A stretch of 12,682 nucleotides of DNA, taken from contig CALEFO010000177.1 of assembly GCA_937877165.1 (NCBI GenBank), forward strand, positions 1 through 12,682, in the 5' to 3' direction. Under the pieces are notes generated by a model. That model saw only the letters and a list, made by a program, of their open reading frames with translations, was not told where the DNA came from and searched no databases. Positions 6,410 to 12,682 of the stretch are shown here, piece by piece; position 1 is the stretch's first letter, and the number at the start of each line of letters is the position of its first letter. The translations under genes were made by a program, and so were the position numbers. The DNA comes from an uncultured Lachnospiraceae bacterium. Its GTDB lineage: Bacteria > Bacillota > Clostridia > Lachnospirales > Lachnospiraceae.

Positions 6410-7453
6410 TCACTTTGCCATTTGCCTTTTAAATTCTTCGTCAGACAATCCGGATCGTTTTACTGCATCCTCCAGGGTCAATACTCCATCTCTGACCAAA
6501 GCAACCAATACCCGTGCTGCTCCATCCTTTTCCCCTTTTTGAATGCCCTCTTTTAATCCCTCTTCCTTACCTTCTTTTCGACCTTCTTTCAGCCCATTTT
6601 CTCGTCCTTCCTTCAGGCCCTTTTCTCGTCCTTCCTTCAGGCCCTTTTCTCGTCCTTCCTTCAGGCCTTTTTCTCGTCCCTCTTTCAGGCCTTTTTCTCG
6701 TCCCTCTTTCAGGCCTTGCTCTCTTCCCTCGCTCAAGCCTTTTTCTCTGGCATCAATTTCGGCCAGCATTTTCATGTATTCAAAATCCATGAAGTTCCTC
6801 CTCGTCTCAGCATCCTGTTTGGCTTCCAAGACTTCTTTTTCTACCTCTTTGCAGAATTCATCCGCCGGTTCATCTCCGTTAATAAGACTCAGGAAATTCT
6901 TAAGCTCAGGCAGTATATCATTGCTCGTCCCATTCGTATTCAAAAATACCTTGGTTGTCCCGTCCTGCAGCTCAAGATTCCGATCTGCCTGTTCATAATT
7001 ACGAAAGCGATAAATATGGCGTCCCTGATGAAAAAGATCCTGCGGGCTGATCATTACAACATAAGAATCAGGAAGCTTCGCATAATCTTCTCCCTTGTGC
7101 AGCACCTGTTCATCCATGAGACACTGGTAGTACCTGGTACGCTTTGGCTCGTTCTTCCGGCTCGTCAGCTGCATTTCAACATCGAAGACCTTACCATCTA
7201 TTTCTGAATAAACATCATACCGCACGCTTTTGCTGCCTGCCGGTCCATAAAAAATCATCTGCGGAGAGTGCTTTTCTACTTTGGACAGATGCAGTTCCGG
7301 AAAAATGCGCTGCATCAGTTGAAGAAAAATGCTTTCCTTTCGCATGACGCAGGAAAAAATGTAATCATTTTCGATCCCCGCCTCCTCCCAGCGCCGATCT
7401 AAAATTCTCTGATCTTCCTCCGATACGGTAATAGTGACTGTCGTATTTCTCAT
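6410..7453 (-). CDS. Rpn-family PD-(D/E)XK nuclease / putative transposase with EGREKGLK repeats
   Basis: Second Rpn-family gene, 347 residues, of a different subtype from the first. The nuclease core lies in the N-terminal half: Asp80 (VRYDVY), then Glu93-x-Gln95 (VFDVEMQ), with the same 13-residue spacing as in Rpn gene 1. RRNFMDFEYMKML near residue 220 is typical of the family. Residues 242-289 are six 8-residue copies of EGREKGLK-like sequence, encoded by nearly identical 24-bp DNA repeats, predicted as a charged helix. The C-terminus ends LSDEEFKRQMAK, like SEEAFRRQL in gene 1. Start ATG 7453 is fixed by AGGAGG 5 nt upstream. That site can pair with an upstream segment, suggesting translational control. 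No insertion is present at the place where gene 1 has one. Confidence 0.9.
   Translation of the reverse strand: MRNTTVTITVSEEDQRILDRRWEEAGIENDYIFSCVMRKESIFLQLMQRIFPELHLSKVEKHSPQMIFYGPAGSKSVRYDVYSEIDGKVFDVEMQLTSRKNEPKRTRYYQCLMDEQVLHKGEDYAKLPDSYVVMISPQDLFHQGRHIYRFRNYEQADRNLELQDGTTKVFLNTNGTSNDILPELKNFLSLINGDEPADEFCKEVEKEVLEAKQDAETRRNFMDFEYMKMLAEIDAREKGLSEGREQGLKEGREKGLKEGREKGLKEGREKGLKEGREKGLKEGRENGLKEGRKEGKEEGLKEGIQKGEKDGAARVLVALVRDGVLTLEDAVKRSGLSDEEFKRQMAK
6587..6730. repeat. 24-bp tandem repeat (six copies) within Rpn gene 2
   Basis: Six units of 24 bp (6587, 6611, 6635, 6659, 6683, 6707), most differing by one to four bases; a seventh, degenerate unit follows at 6731-6754. They encode EGREKGLK-type octapeptides. 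Units 2 and 3 are identical over 24 bp, a sign of recent slippage or unequal exchange. Copy number changes would keep the reading frame. Confidence 0.9.
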
Positions 7454-7458
7454 TTTGC

Positions 7459-7485
7459 CTCCTGCATAAAAGTATGGTGCAGGAG
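7459..7485 (-). promoter_or_regulatory. Hairpin masking the Rpn gene 2 ribosome binding site
   Basis: In the minus-strand transcript CTCCTGCA (7485-7478) pairs exactly with TGCAGGAG (7466-7459), which is most of the ribosome binding site AGGAGG. The loop is 11 nt. A second TGCAGGAG copy (7537-7530) upstream could capture CTCCTGCA instead and free the site. Complementarity is visible; control of translation is inferred. Confidence 0.5.
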
Positions 7486-7554
7486 ATCCGTAAGCAATAC
7501 CTGTTGATCGCTCTGGTTCTGTTCCGAAACTCCTGCAGGATGAATAGTGATGAT

Positions 7555-7585
7555 TTGCATAAGTTTCGTTCGATGTGAATCAGAT
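7555..7585. repeat. 31-nt leader motif, copy upstream of Rpn gene 2
   Basis: Partner of the copy at 4873-4903 (29 of 31 identical). It lies about 105-130 nt upstream of the start codon, against about 60-90 nt for the other copy, so spacing to the gene is not conserved. Confidence 0.75.
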
Positions 7586-7658
7586 GGGATCGAGACAGGT
7601 CCGCTGCTTTTCTGCAGGCGGTGCTCACAGAATAGAACTTAGTTATGCAATTAACCGT

Positions 7659-7692
7659 AGTATAGCAGAACAGACTGAATATTTAAATATTC
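7659..7692 (-). promoter_or_regulatory. Rpn gene 2 promoter with palindromic operator candidate
   Basis: Extended -10 TGCTATACT at 7667-7659, identical in context to the Rpn gene 1 promoter. The -35 position (TTTAAA, 7687-7682) sits inside a perfect 16-bp palindrome, GAATATTTAAATATTC (7677-7692), which could be a repressor site. The leader to the start codon is about 200 nt. Confidence 0.5.
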
Positions 7693-7711
7693 TCAGAAAT
7701 TCTTTCTCCGA

Positions 7712-7740
7712 TTGCATCCGCAGGAAACAACCGATACAAT
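7712..7740 (+). promoter_or_regulatory. Candidate promoter for the ArsB/NhaD-type permease
   Basis: TTGCAT (7712-7717), 17-nt spacer, TACAAT (7735-7740), which matches the -10 consensus at 5 of 6 bases. It faces away from the Rpn gene 2 promoter. Transcription would start near 7747, at a stem-loop. Confidence 0.45.
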
Positions 7741-7780
7741 AATGACGCTGCCTCAGAATCTCTGCGGCAGCATCATTATT
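7738..7780. repeat. Inverted repeat at the predicted start of the permease transcript
   Basis: Arms 7738-7752 and 7766-7780 are complementary at 14 of 15 positions around a 13-nt loop. No good T-run follows on either strand. From a start near 7747, the transcript would begin with a GCTGCC/GGCAGC stem. It could be an mRNA-stabilising 5' stem or a protein-binding site. The rest of the gap up to 7871 shows only the ribosome binding site. Confidence 0.6.
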
Positions 7781-7871
7781 CGGTATATTTCAAGGTACAT
7801 GCCTTCCGGCAGGGGGCATCATCCGCCATGAAAAGTTTATTTCAAACGAATTACCCAGGAAAGGAATTTCT

Positions 7872-9143
7872 ATGATCAAAACCTTCGCTATCATCTGCTT
7901 CATCGCCATGTACGCCGTCATGGTCATCAAGACCGAATGGCGCACCTGGACGGCCATGGCGGTTGCCGCCTTGTTCATCGTCTTCGGAGTTCTGCCTGCT
8001 GGCAGCATTTTCAGCGCCGTTGATTGGAACGTGCTTCTGATGATTTCCGGCACCATGATCCTCGTGGACTACTTCATCGAATCGAAAATGCCGAACCGCA
8101 TCGCCGACATTCTTCTGGATAAATCCAAAAATGTCATGTGGGTTGCCGTTTTCATGTCACTGTTTTCCGGAGCGGTTTCCGCATTCATTGACAACGTCGC
8201 GACCGTCCTTATGATCGCGCCGGTCGGCCTTGCCATTTGCAGGAAGCTAAAGATCAATCCGGTGCCCATGCTCCTTTCCATCGCCGTCTCCTCCAATCTG
8301 CAGGGTGCCGCAACGCTGGTCGGTGACACCACTTCCATCATGCTCGGTGCCTACGCAAAGATGGACTTCACGAATTTCTTCTGGATGAACGGGCGGCTCG
8401 GCATCTTCTTCGCCGTGGAGCTTGGCGCTCTCGCCACCGTCCCCGTCATCATGTTCCTGTTCCGTCATGACACCCAGCCGGTTCACTGTGACGAAAGGAC
8501 GACGGTTACGGACTATTTTCCTTCGGTCATGCTCCTTGGCGTAGTGGCTGCCTTGATCCTCGCTTCCTTTATTCCGAACAAGCCAGAGATCACCAACGGC
8601 CTGATCTGCTGCATTTTCGCCGTCATCACGGCAGTCCGGCATCTGCTTTGCACCCATCGCGCCGATGGGTTCCAGCATGCCATGGGGCAGTTCGACTACC
8701 AGACCGTGCTGATGCTGATCTCCATTTTCATTGTAATCGGAGGACTGGAACAGGTCGGCGTCATCGATGACCTTTCCGGTGTCATTGCTTCGTTTGGCAA
8801 GGACAACCTCTTCCTTCTATACACGGTCATCGTCTGGGGATCGGTTCTCATCTCCGCATTTATCGACAACATTCCATATGTTGCCACAATGCTTCCTGTC
8901 ATCCGTGCGGTTTCCCTTTCGATGGGAATGGATCCCTATCTTCTTTATTTCGGACTTCTTACCGGTGCAACACTCGGCGGCAACCTGACCCCTGTCGGAG
9001 CCTCCGCCAACATCGCTGCAACCGGCATTCTGAAAAAAGAAGGATATGAAGTCAGCTTTCAGGATTTCATGCGGATCGGCGTTCCGTTCACACTGACTGC
9101 CGTGACCGTTGGCTATCTCTTCCTGTGGCTGGTGTGGAGATAA
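7872..9143 (+). CDS. ArsB/NhaD-superfamily (SLC13-like) permease
   Basis: Integral membrane transporter of the ion transporter superfamily that includes ArsB, NhaD and SLC13 anion carriers; substrate (arsenite, sodium/proton or a dicarboxylate) cannot be told from sequence. The 423 residues form about ten to eleven membrane spans in two related halves. Each half has the signature pair: SAFIDNVAT at 103-111 with SSNLQGAATLVGD at 140-152, and SAFIDNIPYVA at 328-338 with GATLGGNLTPVGASAN at 365-380. Full length. AAGGAA 7 nt upstream supports ATG 7872. No arsR or ars genes are adjacent, so arsenic resistance is not supported by context. The 3' end overlaps the convergent DUF4405 gene by 31 nt. 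Confidence 0.88.
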   Translation: MIKTFAIICFIAMYAVMVIKTEWRTWTAMAVAALFIVFGVLPAGSIFSAVDWNVLLMISGTMILVDYFIESKMPNRIADILLDKSKNVMWVAVFMSLFSGAVSAFIDNVATVLMIAPVGLAICRKLKINPVPMLLSIAVSSNLQGAATLVGDTTSIMLGAYAKMDFTNFFWMNGRLGIFFAVELGALATVPVIMFLFRHDTQPVHCDERTTVTDYFPSVMLLGVVAALILASFIPNKPEITNGLICCIFAVITAVRHLLCTHRADGFQHAMGQFDYQTVLMLISIFIVIGGLEQVGVIDDLSGVIASFGKDNLFLLYTVIVWGSVLISAFIDNIPYVATMLPVIRAVSLSMGMDPYLLYFGLLTGATLGGNLTPVGASANIAATGILKKEGYEVSFQDFMRIGVPFTLTAVTVGYLFLWLVWR

Positions 9144-9802
9144 TTTGCATTGCACAGCAGCAGGTTCACAAAATAACCGACTGCCACAAACAAGCCCATC
9201 ACTGCCAGATAATCCAGCAGGAACCGTGCCAGTGGCTCGGAATAATCAAAGAACACGAAATGGCTTCTCAGCAGCAGGTAAAGCCCCACATCCCGGCGGA
9301 CGAAGGCCACGGCTCCGTAGACGGCGAAGGAATATCCGGCAATTCTGAGGATCCATGTGCGTATCTGATTGGGCCGCAGGTGCTTCCGCGCCATGGTCAG
9401 TAACATATTCCAGTGCATTCCCAAGTGCAGGCTCATCAGCACAAAGCCCCAGAAAGCACAGAGAATATGCAGCTTTCCGGCCAATTCATAACCGCCATGT
9501 CTCGGAAGAAACGCAAACACATGGCGGGACAGCACGATGCCGCTGAACATAGAGCCGCTCATGCACAGGAAAATCAGCCCCGCCAACGCCGTCTGCAAAA
9601 AGCGCCGTGGCGTATAGTGCCCCTGCGGCACAGCTTGGATCCATCGACGATTCAAAGCATGGTGCACCACGAGCAGGGCGAACATTCCCATGCCGATCCA
9701 CTCGTGGGCTGCCTCGCCCACAAGGCCGTAAGCCATCAGAAGCAGCATGGACACCGACATGGCCGCATCTACGGCGATTTTTATTTTGAGAATTGGTTTC
9801 AT
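9113..9802 (-). CDS. DUF4405 / cytochrome b561-like membrane protein
   Basis: Predicted integral membrane protein of 229 residues with about five to six spans (near 8-28, 35-50, 68-91, 107-130, 148-168, 194-217). Histidines that could bind haem sit in or near the spans: His33, His47, His48, His94, His112, His126 and His130; LHLGMHW is characteristic of the DUF4405 group, which is linked to membrane electron transfer. Last gene of the minus-strand operon: starts 4 nt after the lipoprotein stop, with AAGGA 7 nt upstream of ATG 9802. The redox role fits with the flavoprotein and reductase genes upstream. Its last 31 nt overlap the permease end on the other strand. Exact partner and electron carrier unknown. 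Confidence 0.8.
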   Translation of the reverse strand: MKPILKIKIAVDAAMSVSMLLLMAYGLVGEAAHEWIGMGMFALLVVHHALNRRWIQAVPQGHYTPRRFLQTALAGLIFLCMSGSMFSGIVLSRHVFAFLPRHGGYELAGKLHILCAFWGFVLMSLHLGMHWNMLLTMARKHLRPNQIRTWILRIAGYSFAVYGAVAFVRRDVGLYLLLRSHFVFFDYSEPLARFLLDYLAVMGLFVAVGYFVNLLLCNANYLHTSHRKR

Positions 9803-9806
9803 GTCC

Positions 9807-10688
9807 TCATCCTTTGCTGTGGGAGATCACCCAGTTCAGGTTGTCCGGGTCGTCAAAGACCACATTGGCGCCGCCGTGGTAGTTGTAAATGCCCTTTTCG
9901 TTGAAGAAGGCGTTGTCGGGCGTTTCGATCCGCAAGACTTTGTCGATGTCGGTATCGCTCCAACCGGCATTTTCATAGGCTTCGTGGAGATTCTCGTAGG
10001 CCGAGCGAGCCTTGGCGCTGCCGTAATACTCGTCGCTCTTGGCCATGTAGATATAGACCGCCACGCTGTTCTCCGCAATGGGTGCATAATCGCCGTCCCA
10101 CTGGGAAGCGCCGTGGAGGTAGGCTGCGTACAGGTCGGGCCGCATGGACACCGCACGAGACATGGTCTCGCCGCCCGCGGAGTATCCAGCAGCGTAGACA
10201 CGGCTGGTATCCACGGTAAAATTATTGATGAAGTATTCCGTCAGTTCAATGGCCTGCCGGGCGGACTTTTCGCCCCAGTCCGTCAGCTGGGCGGAGACCA
10301 CGATCATCTCGGTGTCCAACTTTGTCCATGCGGTGAAGCCGCTCCAGTTCAGATTGCTGCCGGAAGAATCTTCCCCAAACCACATCCTATCATAGCCCGG
10401 CATGACCACCATTATGGGGAATCTGCGGCTGCCGTCGTAGCTGCCCGGCAAGTAGTAGCTGTAATGGATGTCGCCGTCCGCACCGGAGAAAATTTGCTCT
10501 GCAAACAGACCGGTCTGAATCGGCTCTGATGTGACTGCCGATGATGTGCTTTCCGCCGGTTCTTCCGACGGTTCAGCATTTGGTGCATTCGTCATTTCCG
10601 TCTGAGTCGGTGCTGCTGTACCGGCTCCGCACCCCGCTAAAGCCAGTATCAGCACAAGCGCCAGGGCAGGCGAAAGAAGTCGCTTCAC
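9807..10688 (-). CDS. Secreted lipoprotein, alpha/beta hydrolase (esterase-like)
   Basis: A 293-residue lipoprotein. Residues 1-19 are a signal peptide (MKRLL, then hydrophobic) with lipobox LAGC and lipidated Cys20, followed by a Thr/Ser/Pro/Glu-rich linker to about residue 58. The rest is an alpha/beta hydrolase fold: PIMVVMPGYD near 91-100, nucleophile elbow GYSAGG with Ser170, possible acid Asp219 or Glu220, possible base His271 or His290. Resembles PHB-depolymerase-like or prolyl-oligopeptidase-type esterases. It acts on the outer face of the membrane. Start codon is GTG 10688, overlapping the aldo/keto reductase stop (GTGA), so the two are translationally coupled. Substrate is unknown. 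Confidence 0.85.
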   Translation of the reverse strand: MKRLLSPALALVLILALAGCGAGTAAPTQTEMTNAPNAEPSEEPAESTSSAVTSEPIQTGLFAEQIFSGADGDIHYSYYLPGSYDGSRRFPIMVVMPGYDRMWFGEDSSGSNLNWSGFTAWTKLDTEMIVVSAQLTDWGEKSARQAIELTEYFINNFTVDTSRVYAAGYSAGGETMSRAVSMRPDLYAAYLHGASQWDGDYAPIAENSVAVYIYMAKSDEYYGSAKARSAYENLHEAYENAGWSDTDIDKVLRIETPDNAFFNEKGIYNYHGGANVVFDDPDNLNWVISHSKG

Positions 10689-11530
10689 TTCTGCTCGTCC
10701 ACCGGCGGAACCATTTCCGCATACTTTTTGAGCATTTCCGGGGTGCTAGTGTAGTAGCGCACATTCTTATTGAGACCGGCAATCTGCGCCATTTCGTCAT
10801 CCGTCAGGGCGAAGTCAAACAGGTCAAAGTTGGCCTTGATATGCTCCGGATTCTTGGAGCCGGGGATGACGATGTTGCCGCTCTGGATGTGCCAGCGAAG
10901 AATGATCTGGGGTGCGGACTTGCCGTACTTCTCTCCCAGCTGAGTAAACAGCGGCTCCTGAAGCAGTGCCTTGTCGCCATGACCCAACGGATACCACGCC
11001 TGCGGCACGATGCCGTTCTCCTTCAGGAAGGCTTTCAGCTCCGTCTCCTGATGGTAGGGGTGCAGCTCTGTCTGCAAGACAGCGGGCTTCACTTCGCAGA
11101 TAGAGAGGATTTCCTCGATCTGCTCCTTGTTGAAGTTGGACAGACCGATGGCACGCACCTTGCCCTCCTTGTATGCCTTTTCCATCTGGCGGTAGCCCGA
11201 CACATAGTTGCCCGCGGGCTGGTGAATCAACAGCAGGTCGATGTAGGGGGTGTCCAGACGGGCAAGGGTCTTGTCCACTGCGTCCGGCTGCTCATAAAAG
11301 CTGGGCCACAGCTTGGTTTCCAGAAAAATTTTCTCCCGCTGCAGGCCGGACTTCTTCATAGCGCGGCCAACGGCCTTTTCATTCACATAGGCGTTGGCGG
11401 TGTCGATCAGGCGATAGCCGTTCTGCAAAGCGCTGATGCAGGAGGTCTCCGCCTCATCCGGGGTCAGAAGAAATGTGCCGATACCGGCCATAGGCATTTT
11501 TACACCATTATTGAGAGTTGCGTATTCCAT
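10685..11530 (-). CDS. Aldo/keto reductase
   Basis: Cytoplasmic NAD(P)H-dependent carbonyl reductase of the AKR superfamily, 281 residues, full length. The catalytic tetrad is complete: Asp43 and Tyr48 (DTANAYVNE), Lys73 (ETKLW) and His103 (LLIHQP). The cofactor-binding end is also present (VIPGSKNPEHIKAN). Closest in style to the 2,5-diketo-gluconate reductase-like group common in Bacillota. ATG 11530 has a strong AAGGAGG at 11539-11545. It is followed by the lipoprotein gene with a 4-nt overlap, and preceded by a decayed flavodoxin gene whose old stop overlaps this ribosome binding site. Confidence 0.94.
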   Translation of the reverse strand: MEYATLNNGVKMPMAGIGTFLLTPDEAETSCISALQNGYRLIDTANAYVNEKAVGRAMKKSGLQREKIFLETKLWPSFYEQPDAVDKTLARLDTPYIDLLLIHQPAGNYVSGYRQMEKAYKEGKVRAIGLSNFNKEQIEEILSICEVKPAVLQTELHPYHQETELKAFLKENGIVPQAWYPLGHGDKALLQEPLFTQLGEKYGKSAPQIILRWHIQSGNIVIPGSKNPEHIKANFDLFDFALTDDEMAQIAGLNKNVRYYTSTPEMLKKYAEMVPPVDEQK

Positions 11531-11543
11531 AAAAGTTTCCTCC

Positions 11544-11659
11544 TTAAATTTTTTTGCTTAATTCTTCAGCTTCGTTTTTGTTGGTCGCCATGCCGCCAGA
11601 GCGGCGGTGTTGCCATTCTTGTTGGGACTGCCGTTGATAAATAAAATGCTCATAGCCAT
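11544..11659 (-). pseudogene. Flavodoxin-family gene remnant (internal deletion)
   Basis: Minus-strand ATG 11659 or 11653 (AAAGGAG just upstream) encodes SILFINGSPNKNGNTAALA, the typical phosphate-binding N-terminus of NADPH-dependent FMN reductases/flavodoxins. The open frame then drifts and stops at 11558 after about 30 residues. In another frame SGGMATNKNEAEELSKKI ends at 11544, just before the aldo/keto reductase ribosome binding site, and looks like an original C-terminus. So an about 180-residue gene seems to have lost its middle, leaving both ends joined out of frame near 11600. Confidence 0.6.
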
Positions 11660-11665
11660 GCTCCT

Positions 11666-12204
11666 TTACACATTTTTGCCCATTTCATAAGCTTTCTTCA
11701 TAGCGGAAGTGTTCTTCACCTTACCCGGCTCATACACGCCGCTACCGATGATAACGCCTTTTCCACCGCACCCTCCACGCAGTCGGCATAGCCTCGGAAA
11801 CAGGCCAGTGTGGTGTCGGCGGACAAATTGGCCTCGTCTGCCATGGTGACGATATAGTAAAATTCCTTGTTCTTGACTTCCAGCCAGCGCGCCACCGTGC
11901 GGTCGATGACCGCTTTGAGCTGGGCATCAATGGAGTAGAAATAGACCGGGCTGGCCAGCACCAGCACATCGGCATCGATCATCTTTTGCAGGACTTCGCC
12001 CATGTCATCCTTATGGGCGCACGCACCACCATGATCGCGGCAGTAGTAGCAGGCGGAACATGGGTGAACTTTCTTGCTGGCAACACGGATCTTCTCCACT
12101 TCGTTTCCCGCTTCCTGTGCGCCCCGTGCGAATTCGTCACACAGAATGTCCGAGTTGCCGCCCTTGCGGGGGCTGCCGGACAGGATCAAAACTTTTTTGC
12201 TCAT
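11666..12204 (-). CDS. Iron-sulfur flavoprotein / NADPH-dependent FMN reductase, frameshifted near its end
   Basis: Flavodoxin-fold redox protein. GSPRKGGNSD (residues 10-19) binds the FMN phosphate; SPVYFYSIDAQLK (85-97) is the second flavin loop. Cys49, Cys52, Cys55 and Cys62 form CX2CX2CX6C, like the compact motif of iron-sulfur flavoproteins, so a 4Fe-4S cluster is possible. As written, the frame ends at 11716 after 162 residues with an odd tail (LSSVAACMSRVR). A one-base loss in the AAAAGG run at 11757-11762 explains this: in the next frame the expected ending GVIIGSGVYEPGKVKN...AYEMGKNV continues to the stop at 11666. Either a real late frameshift or a homopolymer sequencing error. The ribosome binding site AAGGGG lies 9 nt before ATG 12204. 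Confidence 0.85.
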
Positions 12205-12217
12205 ATAAATACACCCC

Positions 12218-12355
12218 TTACCGATAAGATTTTTTATAGATACTTACGCAATCTTCGTCAAAGAGAGGACAAGGATCGTTTAAGAAATTGGGGCCCAAGG
12301 TATCGCGGGCATTTTGTGCCATCTGGAGGAATTCAGACGACTCGATACCATTCAT
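12218..12355 (-). CDS. Possible small protein of 45 residues between cupin and flavoprotein
   Basis: Minus-strand ORF from ATG 12355 to TAA 12218, beginning MNGIESSEFLQMAQNA and ending YKKSYR, with two Cys. It overlaps the cupin 3' end by 23 nt and its stop codon overlaps the ribosome binding site of the flavoprotein, as in translationally coupled operons. No clear ribosome binding site of its own. I do not recognise it; it could be a real small protein or a remnant. Confidence 0.4.
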   Translation of the reverse strand: MNGIESSEFLQMAQNARDTLGPNFLNDPCPLFDEDCVSIYKKSYR

Positions 12356-12682
12356 CTTCGCTGACCGGTTCACACCACTGGCTGCGGCAATTTTCTCCGG
12401 GCACCTCTACCGCCAGATGGGAGAACCAGCTATCCGGTGCAGCGCCGTGCCAGTGCTTCACACCGGGCGCAATGTTGACCACATCGCCGGGGCGTAGCTC
12501 CTGCGGCTCTTTGCCCCATTCCTGATAGTAGCCCCGGCCTGCCACACAGACAAGAATCTGCCCGCCGCCCTTGTCAGCCTCGTGGATGTGCCAGTTGTTG
12601 CGGCAGCCGGGTTCAAAGGTCACATTAAAGATTTTGACCTGCTCCGTGGAAACCGGCGCAAGATAGCTCTGCCCGCTGAAAT
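12333..12682 (-). CDS. Cupin domain protein (partial, N-terminus outside the window)
   Basis: The last 115 residues of a single-domain cupin. Motif 1 is NWHIHEADKGGGQ (a His-x-His metal site) and motif 2 is PGDVVNIAPGVKHWHGA (metal His), the usual pattern of small beta-barrel cupins often found with carboxymuconolactone decarboxylase-like proteins. The frame is open through the window edge at 12682, so a GTG at 12623 is internal, not the start. First visible gene of the minus-strand redox operon. Metal and substrate are unknown. Confidence 0.9.
   Translation of the reverse strand, partial: FSGQSYLAPVSTEQVKIFNVTFEPGCRNNWHIHEADKGGGQILVCVAGRGYYQEWGKEPQELRPGDVVNIAPGVKHWHGAAPDSWFSHLAVEVPGENCRSQWCEPVSEDEWYRVV

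Noticed and set aside
6587..6730. CRISPR-like array
   Set aside because: 24-bp repeats are directly adjacent with no spacers and encode octapeptides in frame.
7365..7628. 87-codon ORF containing LIHIERN as a leader peptide for Rpn gene 2
   Set aside because: The equivalent frame upstream of Rpn gene 1 has no matching start codon, so the shared 31-nt motif is more likely a DNA or RNA element.
7872..9143. Naming the permease arsB
   Set aside because: The superfamily also holds NhaD and SLC13 carriers and no arsenic genes are adjacent.
10541..11644. 367-codon plus-strand ORF
   Set aside because: Antisense to the aldo/keto reductase, whose full catalytic tetrad and start site are clear.

Overview
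The window looks like a chromosomal stretch of a low-to-mid GC anaerobic member of the Bacillota. This rests on a type III glutamine synthetase, AzlC/AzlD, two Rpn-family nuclease/transposase genes with EG-rich tails, strong AGGAGG ribosome binding sites and SigA-like promoters. A Lachnospiraceae or Erysipelotrichaceae-type gut bacterium is my guess; the sequence does not prove it. No rRNA, tRNA, CRISPR array or complete insertion sequence was seen.

Layout: (1) 1-992 (-) is the N-terminal half of type III glutamine synthetase, cut by the window edge, preceded by a leader with a terminator hairpin and a promoter. (2) 993-1786 is a long gap holding that leader, a frameshifted gene remnant and two TTCCGGAA hairpins. 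(3) 1787-3370 (+) is an AsnB-type asparagine synthetase, followed by a tandem array of double-hairpin repeats (3383-3650) and a bidirectional terminator. (4) 3754-4812 (-) is Rpn-family gene 1, carrying a 108-nt in-frame insertion beside its predicted catalytic Asp. That insertion contains the same hairpin design as the array behind asnB. (5) 5078-6252 (-) is azlC-azlD. (6) 6410-7453 (-) is Rpn-family gene 2, with a 24-bp minisatellite and a leader that may mask its ribosome binding site. (7) 7872-9143 (+) is an ArsB/NhaD-type permease. (8) 9113-12682 (-) is one operon-like run: cupin, small ORF, iron-sulfur flavoprotein (frameshifted), flavodoxin remnant, aldo/keto reductase, secreted lipoprotein hydrolase and a DUF4405-type membrane cytochrome.

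How the genes fit together: glutamine synthetase and asparagine synthetase are divergent neighbours in ammonia and amide-nitrogen assimilation, and AzlCD exports branched-chain amino acids, so the left half has an amino-acid nitrogen theme. The right-hand operon joins redox proteins (flavoprotein, aldo/keto reductase, membrane cytochrome) with a cell-surface alpha/beta hydrolase and a cupin, which suggests reduction or detoxification of a small carbonyl or ester compound; the substrate cannot be read from sequence.

The most unusual content is a family of small palindromic elements. Three 27-nt hairpins share one architecture (7 bp, single unpaired T, 4 bp, GNAG loop) with compensatory base changes. 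Two lie in the tandem array after asnB and one lies inside the coding sequence of the neighbouring nuclease, in frame. This resembles the behaviour of Rickettsia palindromic elements. The two Rpn genes also share an extended -10 promoter and a 31-nt leader motif.
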